The position numbers and the translations under genes were made by a program. A stretch of DNA of 64,000 nucleotides from DAISKN01 sp963716925 (GTDB lineage: Bacteria; Acidobacteriota; Vicinamibacteria; Marinacidobacterales; SMYC01), in assembly GCA_963716925.1 (NCBI GenBank), contig CAVQUX010000012.1, positions 41,286-105,285 of the forward strand, written 5' to 3'. The notes under the pieces are model-generated. The model was not told the origin of the DNA and did not search any database. It saw nothing but the letters and a program-made list of their open reading frames with translations. Every line of letters starts with the position of its first letter. The stretch's first letter is position 1. Below are positions 30,972 to 39,096 of this stretch, piece by piece.

Positions 30972-31514
30972 ATGAAGAACAGCAAAGGTTTCACCCTTAT
31001 CGAGCTCCTGATCGTGGTGGCGATCATCGGCATCATCGCCGCGATCGCCATCCCGAGCTTGCTCCGCGCTCGCGTGTCGGCCAATGAGGCCCAGGCCATC
31101 GGCGACACCCGGTCGATCATCTCGGCCGAGCAGACCTACGCTTCGGCGAACGGCGGGCTCTTCGCACCGCTGACCAGCCTCTGCCGCAACGGCACGGGTT
31201 GCACCATCGGTATCCCGAACTATCCCGTGAACGCTCCCGAGTTCCTCGGTGCGGACATCGCCCGGCCGGTTCCCTACCTGAAGTCGGGTTACAACCGGAA
31301 CTGGGCCGCCGCTCCGGGCGCCGTCAACCCGACGTCGTTCCAGGACCCGGCCAGCGTTCTCGACTACTGCTACACTTCGACGCCCGCGAGCCCGCTGACC
31401 GGAGTTCGCTCCTTCGCCGGAAGCGGCCCAGGCGCGATCTACATGGATCAGACGGGTACGGCGATCAACGCTTGCCCGGTCGTCGCTGGCGGTAACGTAA
31501 CGTTCCTCGAATAG
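30972..31514 (+). CDS. pilA: Type IV major pilin PilA (first copy)
   Basis: Pilus subunit. MKNSKG is a short prepilin leader cut after Gly6, followed by FTLIELLIVVAIIGIIAAIA with Glu5 of the mature form. The 180-residue protein has a globular domain with four Cys, the segment GIPNYPVNAPEFLGADIARP and YLKSGYNRNWA. Start ATG 30972 has AAGGAGAG 10 bases upstream; an in-frame codon at 30870 would spoil the leader. It sits under a sigma-54 promoter next to pilSR. Confidence 0.96.
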   Translation: MKNSKGFTLIELLIVVAIIGIIAAIAIPSLLRARVSANEAQAIGDTRSIISAEQTYASANGGLFAPLTSLCRNGTGCTIGIPNYPVNAPEFLGADIARPVPYLKSGYNRNWAAAPGAVNPTSFQDPASVLDYCYTSTPASPLTGVRSFAGSGPGAIYMDQTGTAINACPVVAGGNVTFLE

Positions 31515-31530
31515 GCTAATATGCCCGAAC

Positions 31531-31556
31531 AGGGGAGGCGCCCGGAAGGGCGCCTC
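31531..31556 (+). terminator. Hairpin between the two pilin genes
   Basis: Arms starting at 31531 and ending about 31560 pair over 13 bp with one G-U, closed by a GGAA loop. There is no T run after it. It may partly terminate or protect the pilA message, lowering expression of the second pilin. Confidence 0.4.
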
Positions 31557-31596
31557 TCCTGGACGCGGTGAAGACCCGGGGGTTGGGGGTCATCCA

Positions 31597-32148
31597 ATGG
31601 CGTCGGAAGCAGGGAAGAAGTACGCGGATGGGTTCACGCTGATCGAGCTACTCATCGTAGTAGCCATCATCGGCATCATCGCCGCGATCGCCATCCCCAA
31701 TCTCCTCCGTGCCCGGGTCTCGGCGAACGAAGCCCAGGCGATCGGAGACACGCGGGCGGTGATGTCGGCCGCCGCGACCTACGCTTCGACCAACTGCGGG
31801 TTCTTTGCTCCCAACCTGAGCTGCATGACGAACGACGGGGGCGGCTCCATCTGCATCCCGAATTACCCCGTGAACGGCCCTCAGTTTCTCGGAGCCGATC
31901 TCGCTCGACCCACTCCATATCTCAAGAGCGGCTACAACCGCGACTATGCGACCGCGGGGGCCGCGGCCGGCGTGGGCGCGGCCTGCGATCCCGCTTCGGT
32001 CGTCGAATACTGCTATATCTCGTTTCCGGCATCGTTGTTGACGGGCGTACGAAGCTTCAACGGGGGCGCCTCGGGGGCGATCTTCATGGATCCCGGCGGC
32101 GTGCCGCTTTCCTGCCCGCCGCCGATCGGGACGTCCACCATCAGCTGA
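31597..32148 (+). CDS. Second type IV pilin, PilA paralogue
   Basis: The 183 residues have a 12-residue leader (MASEAGKKYADG) cut before FTLIELLIVVAIIGIIAAIA, and share with the first pilin the N-terminal helix through NEAQAIGDTR, then IPNYPVN-P-FLGAD-ARP and YLKSGYNR. The globular part differs and has more Cys (about six). This looks like a tandem duplication that diverged. It could be a second major pilin, a minor component or a phase-specific form. It lies 82 bases after pilA behind the hairpin. Confidence 0.9.
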   Translation: MASEAGKKYADGFTLIELLIVVAIIGIIAAIAIPNLLRARVSANEAQAIGDTRAVMSAAATYASTNCGFFAPNLSCMTNDGGGSICIPNYPVNGPQFLGADLARPTPYLKSGYNRDYATAGAAAGVGAACDPASVVEYCYISFPASLLTGVRSFNGGASGAIFMDPGGVPLSCPPPIGTSTIS

Positions 32149-32169
32149 GCTTCCCGGCGATGGATTCTG

Positions 32170-32227
32170 TGCTAAAATTTTCTATCGACTGACTTCACGC
32201 GGCGGGCTTCTCAGCCCGCGATAGAAA
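32170..32227 (+). promoter_or_regulatory. Extended -10 promoter with a structured leader before the pilus ABC genes
   Basis: TGCTAAAAT (32170-32178) is an extended -10 element without a good -35. Just after it TTTCTATCG (32179-32187) can pair with CGATAGAAA (32219-32227), enclosing a smaller hairpin GCGGGCT/AGCCCGC (32202-32219). It could be a terminator for the pilins, an operator, or a leader RNA structure. Confidence 0.4.
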
Positions 32228-32243
32228 GCTCGATAAACTCAAC

Positions 32244-33179
32244 GTGCCCGCGGTAGAGATTCGAGGACTGGCCAAGGACTACGCTTCCGGATCGCTTCTA
32301 CGCAAGACCAGGCGCGCGCTTCATCCCTTCGACCTGGACGTGGAGGAGGGAGAAACGTTCGGGCTCATCGGCCCGAACGGCGCGGGAAAAACCACCACGC
32401 TGAAGCTCCTGATGGGTCTGGTGTTCCCCAGCCAGGGCGAAGCGCGCATCCTGGGAAGACCGCTCGGCGATCTGGAGATGAAGCGGCAGATCGGCTACCT
32501 CCCGGAGCAGCCCTATTTCTACGATTACCTCACCGGGCGCGAGCTCCTGAACTACTTCGGACAGCTCTTCGGCCTCTCGCGGGCCGAGCGAGATGCGCGA
32601 AGCCGCGAGCTCCTCGAGAAGGTCGGCATGACCGAGGCGGCGGATGTGCCGCTGCGCAAGTACTCGAAGGGAATGACCCAGCGCCTGGGAATCGCACAGG
32701 CGCTCGTGAACCGCCCGCGATTGATATTCCTGGACGAGCCGATGTCGGGTCTCGATCCCCTCGGGCGCCGGGAGATGTCGCATCTAATCCGCGAGCTTCG
32801 CGACTCGGGAGTGACGGTATTCTTCTGCTCGCACATCCTTCCCGACGTCGAGCAGCTCTGCGATCGGGTCGCCATCCTGAATCGAGGCAAGCTCGTCGAA
32901 GCCGGCCGGCTCACGGAGATCGTCGACGTCTCGCTGCGCGCGGTCGAAGTCGTGGTCGAAGGGCTGAGCCCCGAGCTCGAGGGACAGGTCGCGGGAACGT
33001 TCCGGGACCTCCGGCGGCAGGGCTCGAGGAGCCACCTCTCCTTTCCCGACGTCCCGAGCTTCGAGAAGGCGCTTCCCCTCCTCATCGGAGGCGGGGCGCA
33101 CCTGGTTTCCGTCAACCCGGTCAAGGAAACGCTGGAAGATCATTTCTTCCGCGAGGTGAATGCCGGAGCGCGCGGATGA
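32244..33179 (+). CDS. ABC transporter ATP-binding protein of the pil cluster (PilH-like)
   Basis: The 311 residues have Walker A GPNGAGKTTTLKLL near 45, Q-loop, signature KYSKGMTQRLGIAQAL near 140, and Walker B RLIFLDEPMSGLDPLG. The C-terminal 90 residues are typical of exporters that work with ABC-2 permeases. Start GTG 32244. It overlaps the permease gene by 4 bases. In Myxococcus an ABC system (PilG/H/I) lies at the same spot between pilA and pilD and is needed for pili, so the name PilH-like is by position and family. Confidence 0.85.
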   Translation: MPAVEIRGLAKDYASGSLLRKTRRALHPFDLDVEEGETFGLIGPNGAGKTTTLKLLMGLVFPSQGEARILGRPLGDLEMKRQIGYLPEQPYFYDYLTGRELLNYFGQLFGLSRAERDARSRELLEKVGMTEAADVPLRKYSKGMTQRLGIAQALVNRPRLIFLDEPMSGLDPLGRREMSHLIRELRDSGVTVFFCSHILPDVEQLCDRVAILNRGKLVEAGRLTEIVDVSLRAVEVVVEGLSPELEGQVAGTFRDLRRQGSRSHLSFPDVPSFEKALPLLIGGGAHLVSVNPVKETLEDHFFREVNAGARG

Positions 33180-34006
33180 ACGCCGTCGCCGATAGCCATC
33201 CGGTCGAGACCGTGACCCGCGTCCCGGGAACCCGCGGGCTGCGGAATATCGGATACGTGGCTCTGAACACCTACCGCGAGACGGTCCGCGACAAGGTGCT
33301 CTACAACCTGGTGCTGTTCGCGCTCCTGATGATCGGCTCGAGCTACGTCCTGGGCGCGATCTCCGTCTACCAGGAGATCAAGATCATCAAGGATCTCGGC
33401 CTCGCGGCCATCACCATCTTCGGGATGGTCATCGCGATCTTCATCGGCATCGGACTGGTGGCGAAGGAAATGGAGAGACGAACTCTCTACAGCGTCCTGC
33501 CGAAGCCGGTCTCGAGGTCTCAGTTCCTCCTGGGGAAGTATTTCGGCCTGTGCCTCACGCTCCTGGTGAACGTCGTGGTGATGACCCTGGGTCTCTACAC
33601 ACTCCTGTTCCTGATGAAACACCCGTTCGACCCCGCGCTCCTGAAGGCGATCTTCCTCATCTACCTCCAGCTGGCGCTCCTGGTCGCGGTGGCGATCCTG
33701 TTCAGCACCTTCACCTCGTCGATCCTCGCCGGCCTGTTCGCGGGGTTCGTCTACGTGGCGGGCTTCTTCTCGGCGGACCTCAAGAACCTGGAGAGCGTGG
33801 TGGACACCGCGTTCTTTCCGAAACTGACGCGGATCCTGTACTACGTTCTTCCCAACTTCAAGAACTTCGACGTCAAGGCGGCGGTGGTCGCGGGGGAACA
33901 GGTGCCCTGGAGTCAGCTCTCCTGGGCGACGGCTTACGCGGCGATTTACATCACGCTCCTGCTCGTGGCCTCCTGCTGGATCTTCGAGAAGAGGAACCTG
34001 AAGTAG
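33176..34006 (+). CDS. ABC-2 type permease of the pil cluster (PilI-like)
   Basis: The 276 residues have about six membrane segments, including VLYNLVLFALLMIGSSYVLG, LAAITIFGMVIAIFIGIGLV, YFGLCLTLLVNVVVMTLGLY and LALLVAVAILFSTFTSSILA, with the ABC-2 motif KEMERRTLYSVLPKPVSR after the second. It starts at ATG 33176 overlapping its ATPase gene. Substrate unknown. Partner of the preceding ATPase. Confidence 0.85.
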   Translation: MNAVADSHPVETVTRVPGTRGLRNIGYVALNTYRETVRDKVLYNLVLFALLMIGSSYVLGAISVYQEIKIIKDLGLAAITIFGMVIAIFIGIGLVAKEMERRTLYSVLPKPVSRSQFLLGKYFGLCLTLLVNVVVMTLGLYTLLFLMKHPFDPALLKAIFLIYLQLALLVAVAILFSTFTSSILAGLFAGFVYVAGFFSADLKNLESVVDTAFFPKLTRILYYVLPNFKNFDVKAAVVAGEQVPWSQLSWATAYAAIYITLLLVASCWIFEKRNLK

Positions 34007-34011
34007 GCGAT

Positions 34012-34875
34012 ATGAGGCCGGCGTTCGCGATCGGCGCCCTCCTCCTCGCGGTGTACGCCGTTCAGTCGGGAATCGACGAGCGCTTCGGCGTCTACCGCTC
34101 GACGGAGGAGATCCTCTACATCGATAACCCTCATGTCCTCAAGAAGGTCCTGCTGGGATACGAGAACCTGGCCGCCGATCTCTACTGGCTGCGGGTGATT
34201 CAGTACTTCGGTGGAAAGAGGCGCGACGTCACCAACAAGAACTACGCTCTTCTGGAGCCTCTGCTTTCGATTACGGTGACCCTCGACCCCGACTTCAAGA
34301 TCGCCTACACCTACGGCGCGACGTTCCTCTCCGAGCCATTTCCCGACGGGGCTGGCGTCCCTGCCAAGGGGATCGCGCTCATCGACGAAGGCATAAGGCG
34401 GCATCCGGAGCACTGGCGCTTCTATCTGGACAAGGGGTTCATCTACTTCTGGTATCTCCAGGACTACAAGAAGGCCGCCGAGGTGTTTCTCGAGGGAAGT
34501 AAGATCGAGGGAGCTCCTTACTGGATGAGGACCACCGCAGGCCGGGCCCTCGCCCAGGGCGGAGATCGGCAGACCGCGCGCGGCCTGTGGCAGATTCTTC
34601 ATGACACCGCCGAGACTCCTCAGCAGCGGGACAACGCCGCGATTCACCTGAGGCAGCTGGACGTTCTCGATCAGCTGGACGAGCTCCGCCGGGTCGCCGC
34701 CCGGTTCGAGGAGCAGACGGGGCATTATCCCCGGAGCTGGGACGATCTCATATCCGGGGGCTACCTTGCGGGTGCGCCCGTCGATCCGACGGGAGCCGCC
34801 TATGTCCTCGATCCCGCCCGCCACCGGATCTCTCCCTCCCCGCAGAGCAAGATCGGGCTTCTTCCAGCTCGATGA
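34012..34875 (+). CDS. Membrane-anchored TPR-like protein of the pil ABC system
   Basis: The 287 residues start with one membrane segment (MRPAFAIGALLLAVYAVQSG), followed by helical-repeat sequence (about 40-240: GYENLAADLYWLRVIQYFGG, TLDPDFKIAYTYGATFLSEP, HPEHWRFYLDKGFIYFWY) and a C-terminal block like those in pilin-type or secreted proteins (HYPRSWDDLISGGYLAGAPV). ATG 34012 lies 5 bases after the permease. It takes the place of a third ABC component (PilG in Myxococcus), but I cannot show homology to PilG. Its end overlaps pilD by about 70 bases. Confidence 0.7.
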   Translation: MRPAFAIGALLLAVYAVQSGIDERFGVYRSTEEILYIDNPHVLKKVLLGYENLAADLYWLRVIQYFGGKRRDVTNKNYALLEPLLSITVTLDPDFKIAYTYGATFLSEPFPDGAGVPAKGIALIDEGIRRHPEHWRFYLDKGFIYFWYLQDYKKAAEVFLEGSKIEGAPYWMRTTAGRALAQGGDRQTARGLWQILHDTAETPQQRDNAAIHLRQLDVLDQLDELRRVAARFEEQTGHYPRSWDDLISGGYLAGAPVDPTGAAYVLDPARHRISPSPQSKIGLLPAR

Positions 34876-35671
34876 ACCGGTGACGGAGCTCGCGCCGCCC
34901 GAAGCACCCTGGCTCCTTCCGGCGTTCGCCGTCCTCTTCGGCCTCCTGTGGGGAAGCTTCCTGAACGTCGTGATTTTCCGCGTCCCGCTGGGCCTTTCCC
35001 TCGTCTCGCCGCGATCGCGGTGTCCATCCTGCGCGAAGCCCGTCGCCGCGTACGACAACATCCCGCTCTTGAGCTACCTCTTTCTCGGGGGCCGATGCCG
35101 GTATTGCAGGACTCCGATCTCGGTCCGCTATCCCTTCATCGAGGCCGTCGTGGGAGCGGCATCCCTGATGTCGTTCCACCGTCACGGCATTTCCCTGGGC
35201 TATGCCGCCGAGCTTGCCTTCGTGGCCGCGATGGTTGCCTTGATCTTCATCGACCTCGATCATCAGATTCTTCCGAACAGCATCACCCTTCCCGGCATGG
35301 CGCTGGGGCTCGCTCTCGCGGGACCGCGTGCCGAGGTTTCGCTCGTGGACGCGCTTCTGGGAGCGCTCCTCGGCGGGGGGCTGCTGTTCCTCGTCGCCGA
35401 GGTCTATTTCCGACTGCGAAAAATCGAGGGCCTCGGCATGGGAGACGTGAAGATGATGGGGATGGTCGGAGCCTTCGTAGGATGGAAAGGCGTCCTCCTC
35501 ACTCTGTTTCTCGGGTCGCTTTCGGGCACTCTCGTGGGGCTCGTGGTGATGGCGGCCTCGAAGGGCGACCTCAGGACCAAGCTTCCCTTCGGAACGTTCC
35601 TGGGGATGGGCGCCATCGCCACCGTGTATCTCGGAAATGGTCTGATAGGCTGGTATACGAGCTTGTACTAG
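34802..35671 (+). CDS. pilD: Prepilin leader peptidase/N-methyltransferase PilD
   Basis: Inner-membrane aspartyl protease that cuts prepilin leaders and methylates the new N-terminus. It has the metal site CPSC and CRYC (about 72-100), about eight membrane segments, and the two catalytic Asp motifs, IDLDHQILPN and GMGDVKMMGM. ATG 34802 is my choice; a GTG at 34766 would add 12 residues, and both starts overlap the upstream gene. All five or more prepilins in this window are its likely substrates. Confidence 0.92.
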   Translation: MSSIPPATGSLPPRRARSGFFQLDEPVTELAPPEAPWLLPAFAVLFGLLWGSFLNVVIFRVPLGLSLVSPRSRCPSCAKPVAAYDNIPLLSYLFLGGRCRYCRTPISVRYPFIEAVVGAASLMSFHRHGISLGYAAELAFVAAMVALIFIDLDHQILPNSITLPGMALGLALAGPRAEVSLVDALLGALLGGGLLFLVAEVYFRLRKIEGLGMGDVKMMGMVGAFVGWKGVLLTLFLGSLSGTLVGLVVMAASKGDLRTKLPFGTFLGMGAIATVYLGNGLIGWYTSLY

Positions 35672-35674
35672 AGC

Positions 35675-35873
35675 GGGGCCCGTCCCGCCTCCGCGAGGAC
35701 AGCCCTGAGCCCGAGCGCAGGGCGAGCGAAGCGAGTCCCGGAGCGAGAAGCGCTGGGGGTGGGGCCCCAGCGCACTGATGGACGACCGAGCGAACAGCTG
35801 GGCCCGGAGGGCCCATCCTCCCCGCGCGAAGAGCGCGGGGAGTGAGCGAGCGAAGAGCGAGCGAACACTAAGA
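35675..35873 (+). repeat. Intergenic repeat R5 before the second sensor kinase
   Basis: Fills the gap between pilD and the kinase. The first half has GCTGGGGGTGGGGCCCCAGC (about 35750-35770), shared with R6. The second half has the core GGGCCCATCCTCCCCGCGCG (about 35805-35830), then GAAGAGCGCGGGGAG and GCGAAGAGCGAGCGAACACTAAG-type terminus directly before the ATG at 35874. Plus orientation, as the gene. Confidence 0.85.
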
Positions 35874-37706
35874 ATGTTCTCCAGAGAAGGCCGAGCGCGC
35901 CTCTTCCTCGCTTTTCTCGTCCTCGTCCTGGTGCTGGTCAACAGCCAGAGCCTTCAAGTCGCTTCGGAATCAAAAGCGCTGCTGACGCAGAGCTTCGACG
36001 AGAATTTCGAAAGCCGCGCGCGCCTGGTCGCCGCGAATTTCTCCGGAGGGAACGAGGCCCCCTCCGAGCGGATACGGACCACGGGACTGCGCTCCGCTTG
36101 CCTCCTTGACTGGAACGCGAGGCTCCTCACGGGAGGCGCCTGCGAGCCACCGAAGGGAGAAGCCTTCGACCGCCTCGATTCCGCGGGGAAGCTTCGCCTC
36201 CTGGAAGACGGGTGGGCGACGACCGGCATCGCCTATCCGTACGACGTGGAGAAGGCGGAGGCGACGGGCTATCTGGCGCTTCACCGGAGCGGGGACGATG
36301 GAGTCTCCGACGCCGTCCTCCGGGTCGTTCGCGGCGCTCCCGAGATCGCGCATGCCAACCGCCGGTTCCGAACGACGCTCATCTACCAGATCTCGGCGCT
36401 GAGCTTCGTCCTGCTCGCCGTGGTGCTGTTCTTCCACAGCCTGGTCGCGCCTCACCGTCGCCTCGTGGCCGAGGCCCGCTCGGTCGCGACGGAGCTCTCT
36501 GCGGGGGAGTCGGGCACGAGCCACGACGAGGGCCAGTTCCTGCTCGAGACCTTCCAGGACGTCGTCGCGCGGCTGAAGGAGAAGGAACAGGAGCTCCAGA
36601 CCCTCCACCTTCTCGAGAAGACGCGGGCGGACGAGACCGAGGCGCTCGCGAGCGACATCATCCGGAGCATGACGACCGGCCTCGTGAGCCTCGATCCCTC
36701 GGGGCAGGTAGCCGTCGTCAATCCCGCCGCGGAGAAGATCTTCGGCGTCGAGGCTTCGGTGTGGCGCGGACGGTCGTTCGACGAGGTATTCGCCGGCTCC
36801 CCCGAGCTCCGCGGGCGCGTGCGGGAGGCGCTCTCCGAGGGCACGTTTCACCTGCGCGGCCAGGCGCGGTATCGCATCGAGAATGGCCGTACGCTCCACC
36901 TGGGTGTGTCGGTGATCCCGCTGGTGTCTTCCGCGGGAACGCCGAAAGGCGCGCTCGCGCTACTCGCCGACCTCACCGAGATCGTCGAGCTTCGGGAGCG
37001 GTTGTTCTTGAAGGAGAACCTGGCGCGGCTCGGTGAGATGACGGCGGGGATCGCGCACGAGTTCCGCAACGGCCTCGCGACGATTCTGGGAAACGCGCGG
37101 CTTCTGACGGGCGCGCGGCCGACGCCGGAGGCTTCGGAGGCAATCGCGGACGCCGTCGTCGCCGAAAGCCAGTCGCTCGCCCGCGTGGTGACGGAGTTTC
37201 TCCAGTTCGCGAAGCCGGAGCCGCTCCACCTCGAGACCGTGGACCTCGTCGCCCTCCTCGCGGGCCTTCTCGACGAGCTGAGGTCGAAAGCGGCGGAAGC
37301 GCGCGTCGAGCTCGCGCTCACGGGCGAGCCGGTTCAGGTCGAGGCGGACGAGCCTTTGCTGCGGAAGGCATTTTCCAATCTCGTCGCCAACGCCATCGAA
37401 GCGCTCGCGGAGGCGCCCATCGAAGACCGGCGGGTGATGGTCGAGGTGAGAACGTCGAGCGGCTCGGCGACCGTGCGCGTCTGCGACAACGGACCGGGCG
37501 TCGACCCCGGATCGCGGGAGAAGATCTTCACCCCCTTCTTCACGATGAAGGAAAGGGGAACGGGCCTCGGGCTCTCGGTCGTTCAGAAGATCGTCGTCTC
37601 CCACAACGGCACCGTCGAGCTCGAGGACACCCGGGGAGGCGCGAGCTTTCTCGTCCGCCTTCCGCTGCCCGGCGCCGTTTCCGAAGCTCCCGAAGACTGG
37701 GTTTGA
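35874..37706 (+). CDS. PAS sensor histidine kinase (NtrB/PilS-like), probable partner of the regulator at 45140
   Basis: The 610 residues have a first membrane segment near 9-24, an extracytoplasmic sensor region, a second membrane segment near 168-190 (LSFVLLAVVLFFHSL), a coiled coil, a PAS domain (about 255-370), the box MTAGIAHEFRNGLATILGNA with phospho-accepting His395, and the ATPase domain (NLVANAIEAL, VCDNGPGVDPGS, ERGTGLGLSVVQKI). The start ATG 35874 abuts repeat R5. It heads the minor-pilin block and no regulator follows directly; the NtrC-type gene nine kilobases on is the nearest candidate. Confidence 0.88.
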   Translation: MFSREGRARLFLAFLVLVLVLVNSQSLQVASESKALLTQSFDENFESRARLVAANFSGGNEAPSERIRTTGLRSACLLDWNARLLTGGACEPPKGEAFDRLDSAGKLRLLEDGWATTGIAYPYDVEKAEATGYLALHRSGDDGVSDAVLRVVRGAPEIAHANRRFRTTLIYQISALSFVLLAVVLFFHSLVAPHRRLVAEARSVATELSAGESGTSHDEGQFLLETFQDVVARLKEKEQELQTLHLLEKTRADETEALASDIIRSMTTGLVSLDPSGQVAVVNPAAEKIFGVEASVWRGRSFDEVFAGSPELRGRVREALSEGTFHLRGQARYRIENGRTLHLGVSVIPLVSSAGTPKGALALLADLTEIVELRERLFLKENLARLGEMTAGIAHEFRNGLATILGNARLLTGARPTPEASEAIADAVVAESQSLARVVTEFLQFAKPEPLHLETVDLVALLAGLLDELRSKAAEARVELALTGEPVQVEADEPLLRKAFSNLVANAIEALAEAPIEDRRVMVEVRTSSGSATVRVCDNGPGVDPGSREKIFTPFFTMKERGTGLGLSVVQKIVVSHNGTVELEDTRGGASFLVRLPLPGAVSEAPEDWV

Positions 37707-37730
37707 CCCCGGAAGCTCGCTTCCCCGGCT

Positions 37731-37745
37731 GTTACCGCCGGTAAC
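37731..37745. promoter_or_regulatory. Perfect palindrome upstream of the minor pilin operon
   Basis: GTTACCGCCGGTAAC has 6-bp arms around GCC. It lies about 100 bases before the sigma-54-like element at 37843, a usual distance for an activator site. Candidate site for the NtrC-type regulator at 45140; a terminator role for the kinase gene is possible too. Confidence 0.45.
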
Positions 37746-37842
37746 CCGAAAGGCCCGACCCGCCCCGCCATCGCCGGGCGAAATTTCCCGTAAGTATAAA
37801 TACAGCAATAGGATATGGAGCCAATCGTCGGCTCCCAGGAAG

Positions 37843-37858
37843 TGGTCTCCCGATTGCA
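37843..37858 (+). promoter_or_regulatory. Sigma-54-like promoter of the minor pilin operon
   Basis: TGG at 37843 and TTGCA at 37854-37858 have the exact -24/-12 spacing, with both invariant GG and GC present. The -24 box is imperfect (TGGTCT). Start near 37869, about 50 bases before the first minor pilin start. Confidence 0.55.
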
Positions 37859-37918
37859 ATAAGGGCCGCAGTCATGACGAACCCAGGTTCGAAACGCGGT
37901 TGCGGGAAGGAGGCTACG

Positions 37919-38572
37919 GTGGACAACGGCTCACTCACTCGATCCCGGGGATTCACGCTGATCGAGATCCTGGTGGTGATCACCATCATCGCGATCGTTT
38001 CGGCGGCGTCGATCCCCATGGGGATCAACTTCGTGCGCCACTACAAGGTGACGGGCGCGGTTCAGAACGTCGCCGCCCAGATGCAGATGTCCCGGGGGCA
38101 GGCCGTGAAGAGGAATACCAACCGGGGAATCCTCCTCAACTTCAACTACCCGCAGCCGGGCATGTACCAGTTCACCAGCCTCGACCCCAACCCGATGACC
38201 ACGCGCTGGGATGCGCCCGCCTATCCGGTTTACGCCCCGCTCACTTACGTCGAGAACGCGCCGAACTACGGCGCGGTTCCGGTGCCTCCGGCCAACACCG
38301 TCGACCCCGATCCGGGCAACGGCGTCATGTCGCCGCACGGAATTCCCGTCACGCTTCCGATCGACGTGCAGTTCGATCCGGGTGTATTCAACGCGCTGCT
38401 GTTCCGCGCCGACGGCTCGGTGCGCGCGGTGAACGCCGCCAACAACCCCGGCGCCGCCGCCGTCAACATCGTGGGAGTCGACTTCCAGGTCGTGCTGCGC
38501 GACACCAGGACGAATATCGCCAAGGTCCTCACCATCAGCCGAAACGGCCGGGTGCTGACCGAGAACCAGTAG
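37919..38572 (+). CDS. fimT: Minor pilin, GspH/FimT type
   Basis: Pseudopilin that helps prime pilus assembly. The N-terminus reads SLTRSRGFTLIEILVVITII, with leader cleavage before Phe and Glu5. The globular part has a GspH/FimT-like end (LLFRADGSVRAVNAANNPG, ISRNGRVLTENQ). I prefer GTG 37919 because GGAAGGAGG sits 5-8 bases upstream and it gives an 11-residue leader; ATG 37874 lies in frame but has no ribosome site. 217 residues. First in a run of pilins. Confidence 0.85.
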   Translation: MDNGSLTRSRGFTLIEILVVITIIAIVSAASIPMGINFVRHYKVTGAVQNVAAQMQMSRGQAVKRNTNRGILLNFNYPQPGMYQFTSLDPNPMTTRWDAPAYPVYAPLTYVENAPNYGAVPVPPANTVDPDPGNGVMSPHGIPVTLPIDVQFDPGVFNALLFRADGSVRAVNAANNPGAAAVNIVGVDFQVVLRDTRTNIAKVLTISRNGRVLTENQ

Positions 38573-38584
38573 GAGAAGGAAACG

Positions 38585-39067
38585 ATGACCGCTTCCAGAA
38601 ACCAGAGCAACGACGAAGGCTTCTCGCTCATCGAGGTCATGGTCGCCATCATGATTCTCATGGTCGGGCTCCTGTCGCTCGCCCAGATGATGATCGTCGC
38701 CACCAACTCCAACAACCTCTCGGGACGAATGACGTCCTGCAGCGCTCTCGCGAAAGAGCAGCTCGAGCGCCTCAAGGCGTCGCCCTTCTACACCAACCCC
38801 GCGGCGCTCGTTCGAAACCCCATCCTCGCCGCCGGCGGCGACACCATGAACACGGTCGGAGGCTACTCGCAGGTCTACGACGAGGAGGGAATCGCCACCG
38901 CCGGCGCGGGAATGTTCGAGGTGCGGTGGCAGATCACCGACATCCCCACCGCGCTCCCGCTCGATATGGTGCGCATCAACGTCCGGTGTCTCGCCACGAA
39001 CGCGGACCAGTTCAACATCATCGGTGAGGCCCGGTTCACCACATTCCGGACGGCCAACGTCGGCTGA
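38585..39067 (+). CDS. pilV: Minor pilin, PilV type
   Basis: The 160 residues start with a charged leader ending EG, then FSLIEVMVAIMILMVGLLSL, and the PilV-like LAKEQLERLKASPFY. GGAAACG-type ribosome site, 12 bases after the FimT-like gene. The C-terminal part (VRWQITDIPTALPLDMVRIN) matches PilV/GspI style beta strands. With FimT, PilX and PilW types it should form the pilus-priming complex. Confidence 0.82.
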   Translation: MTASRNQSNDEGFSLIEVMVAIMILMVGLLSLAQMMIVATNSNNLSGRMTSCSALAKEQLERLKASPFYTNPAALVRNPILAAGGDTMNTVGGYSQVYDEEGIATAGAGMFEVRWQITDIPTALPLDMVRINVRCLATNADQFNIIGEARFTTFRTANVG

Positions 39068-39096
39068 CGTCGGGACTGATTGAAGGAGGAATCCCC

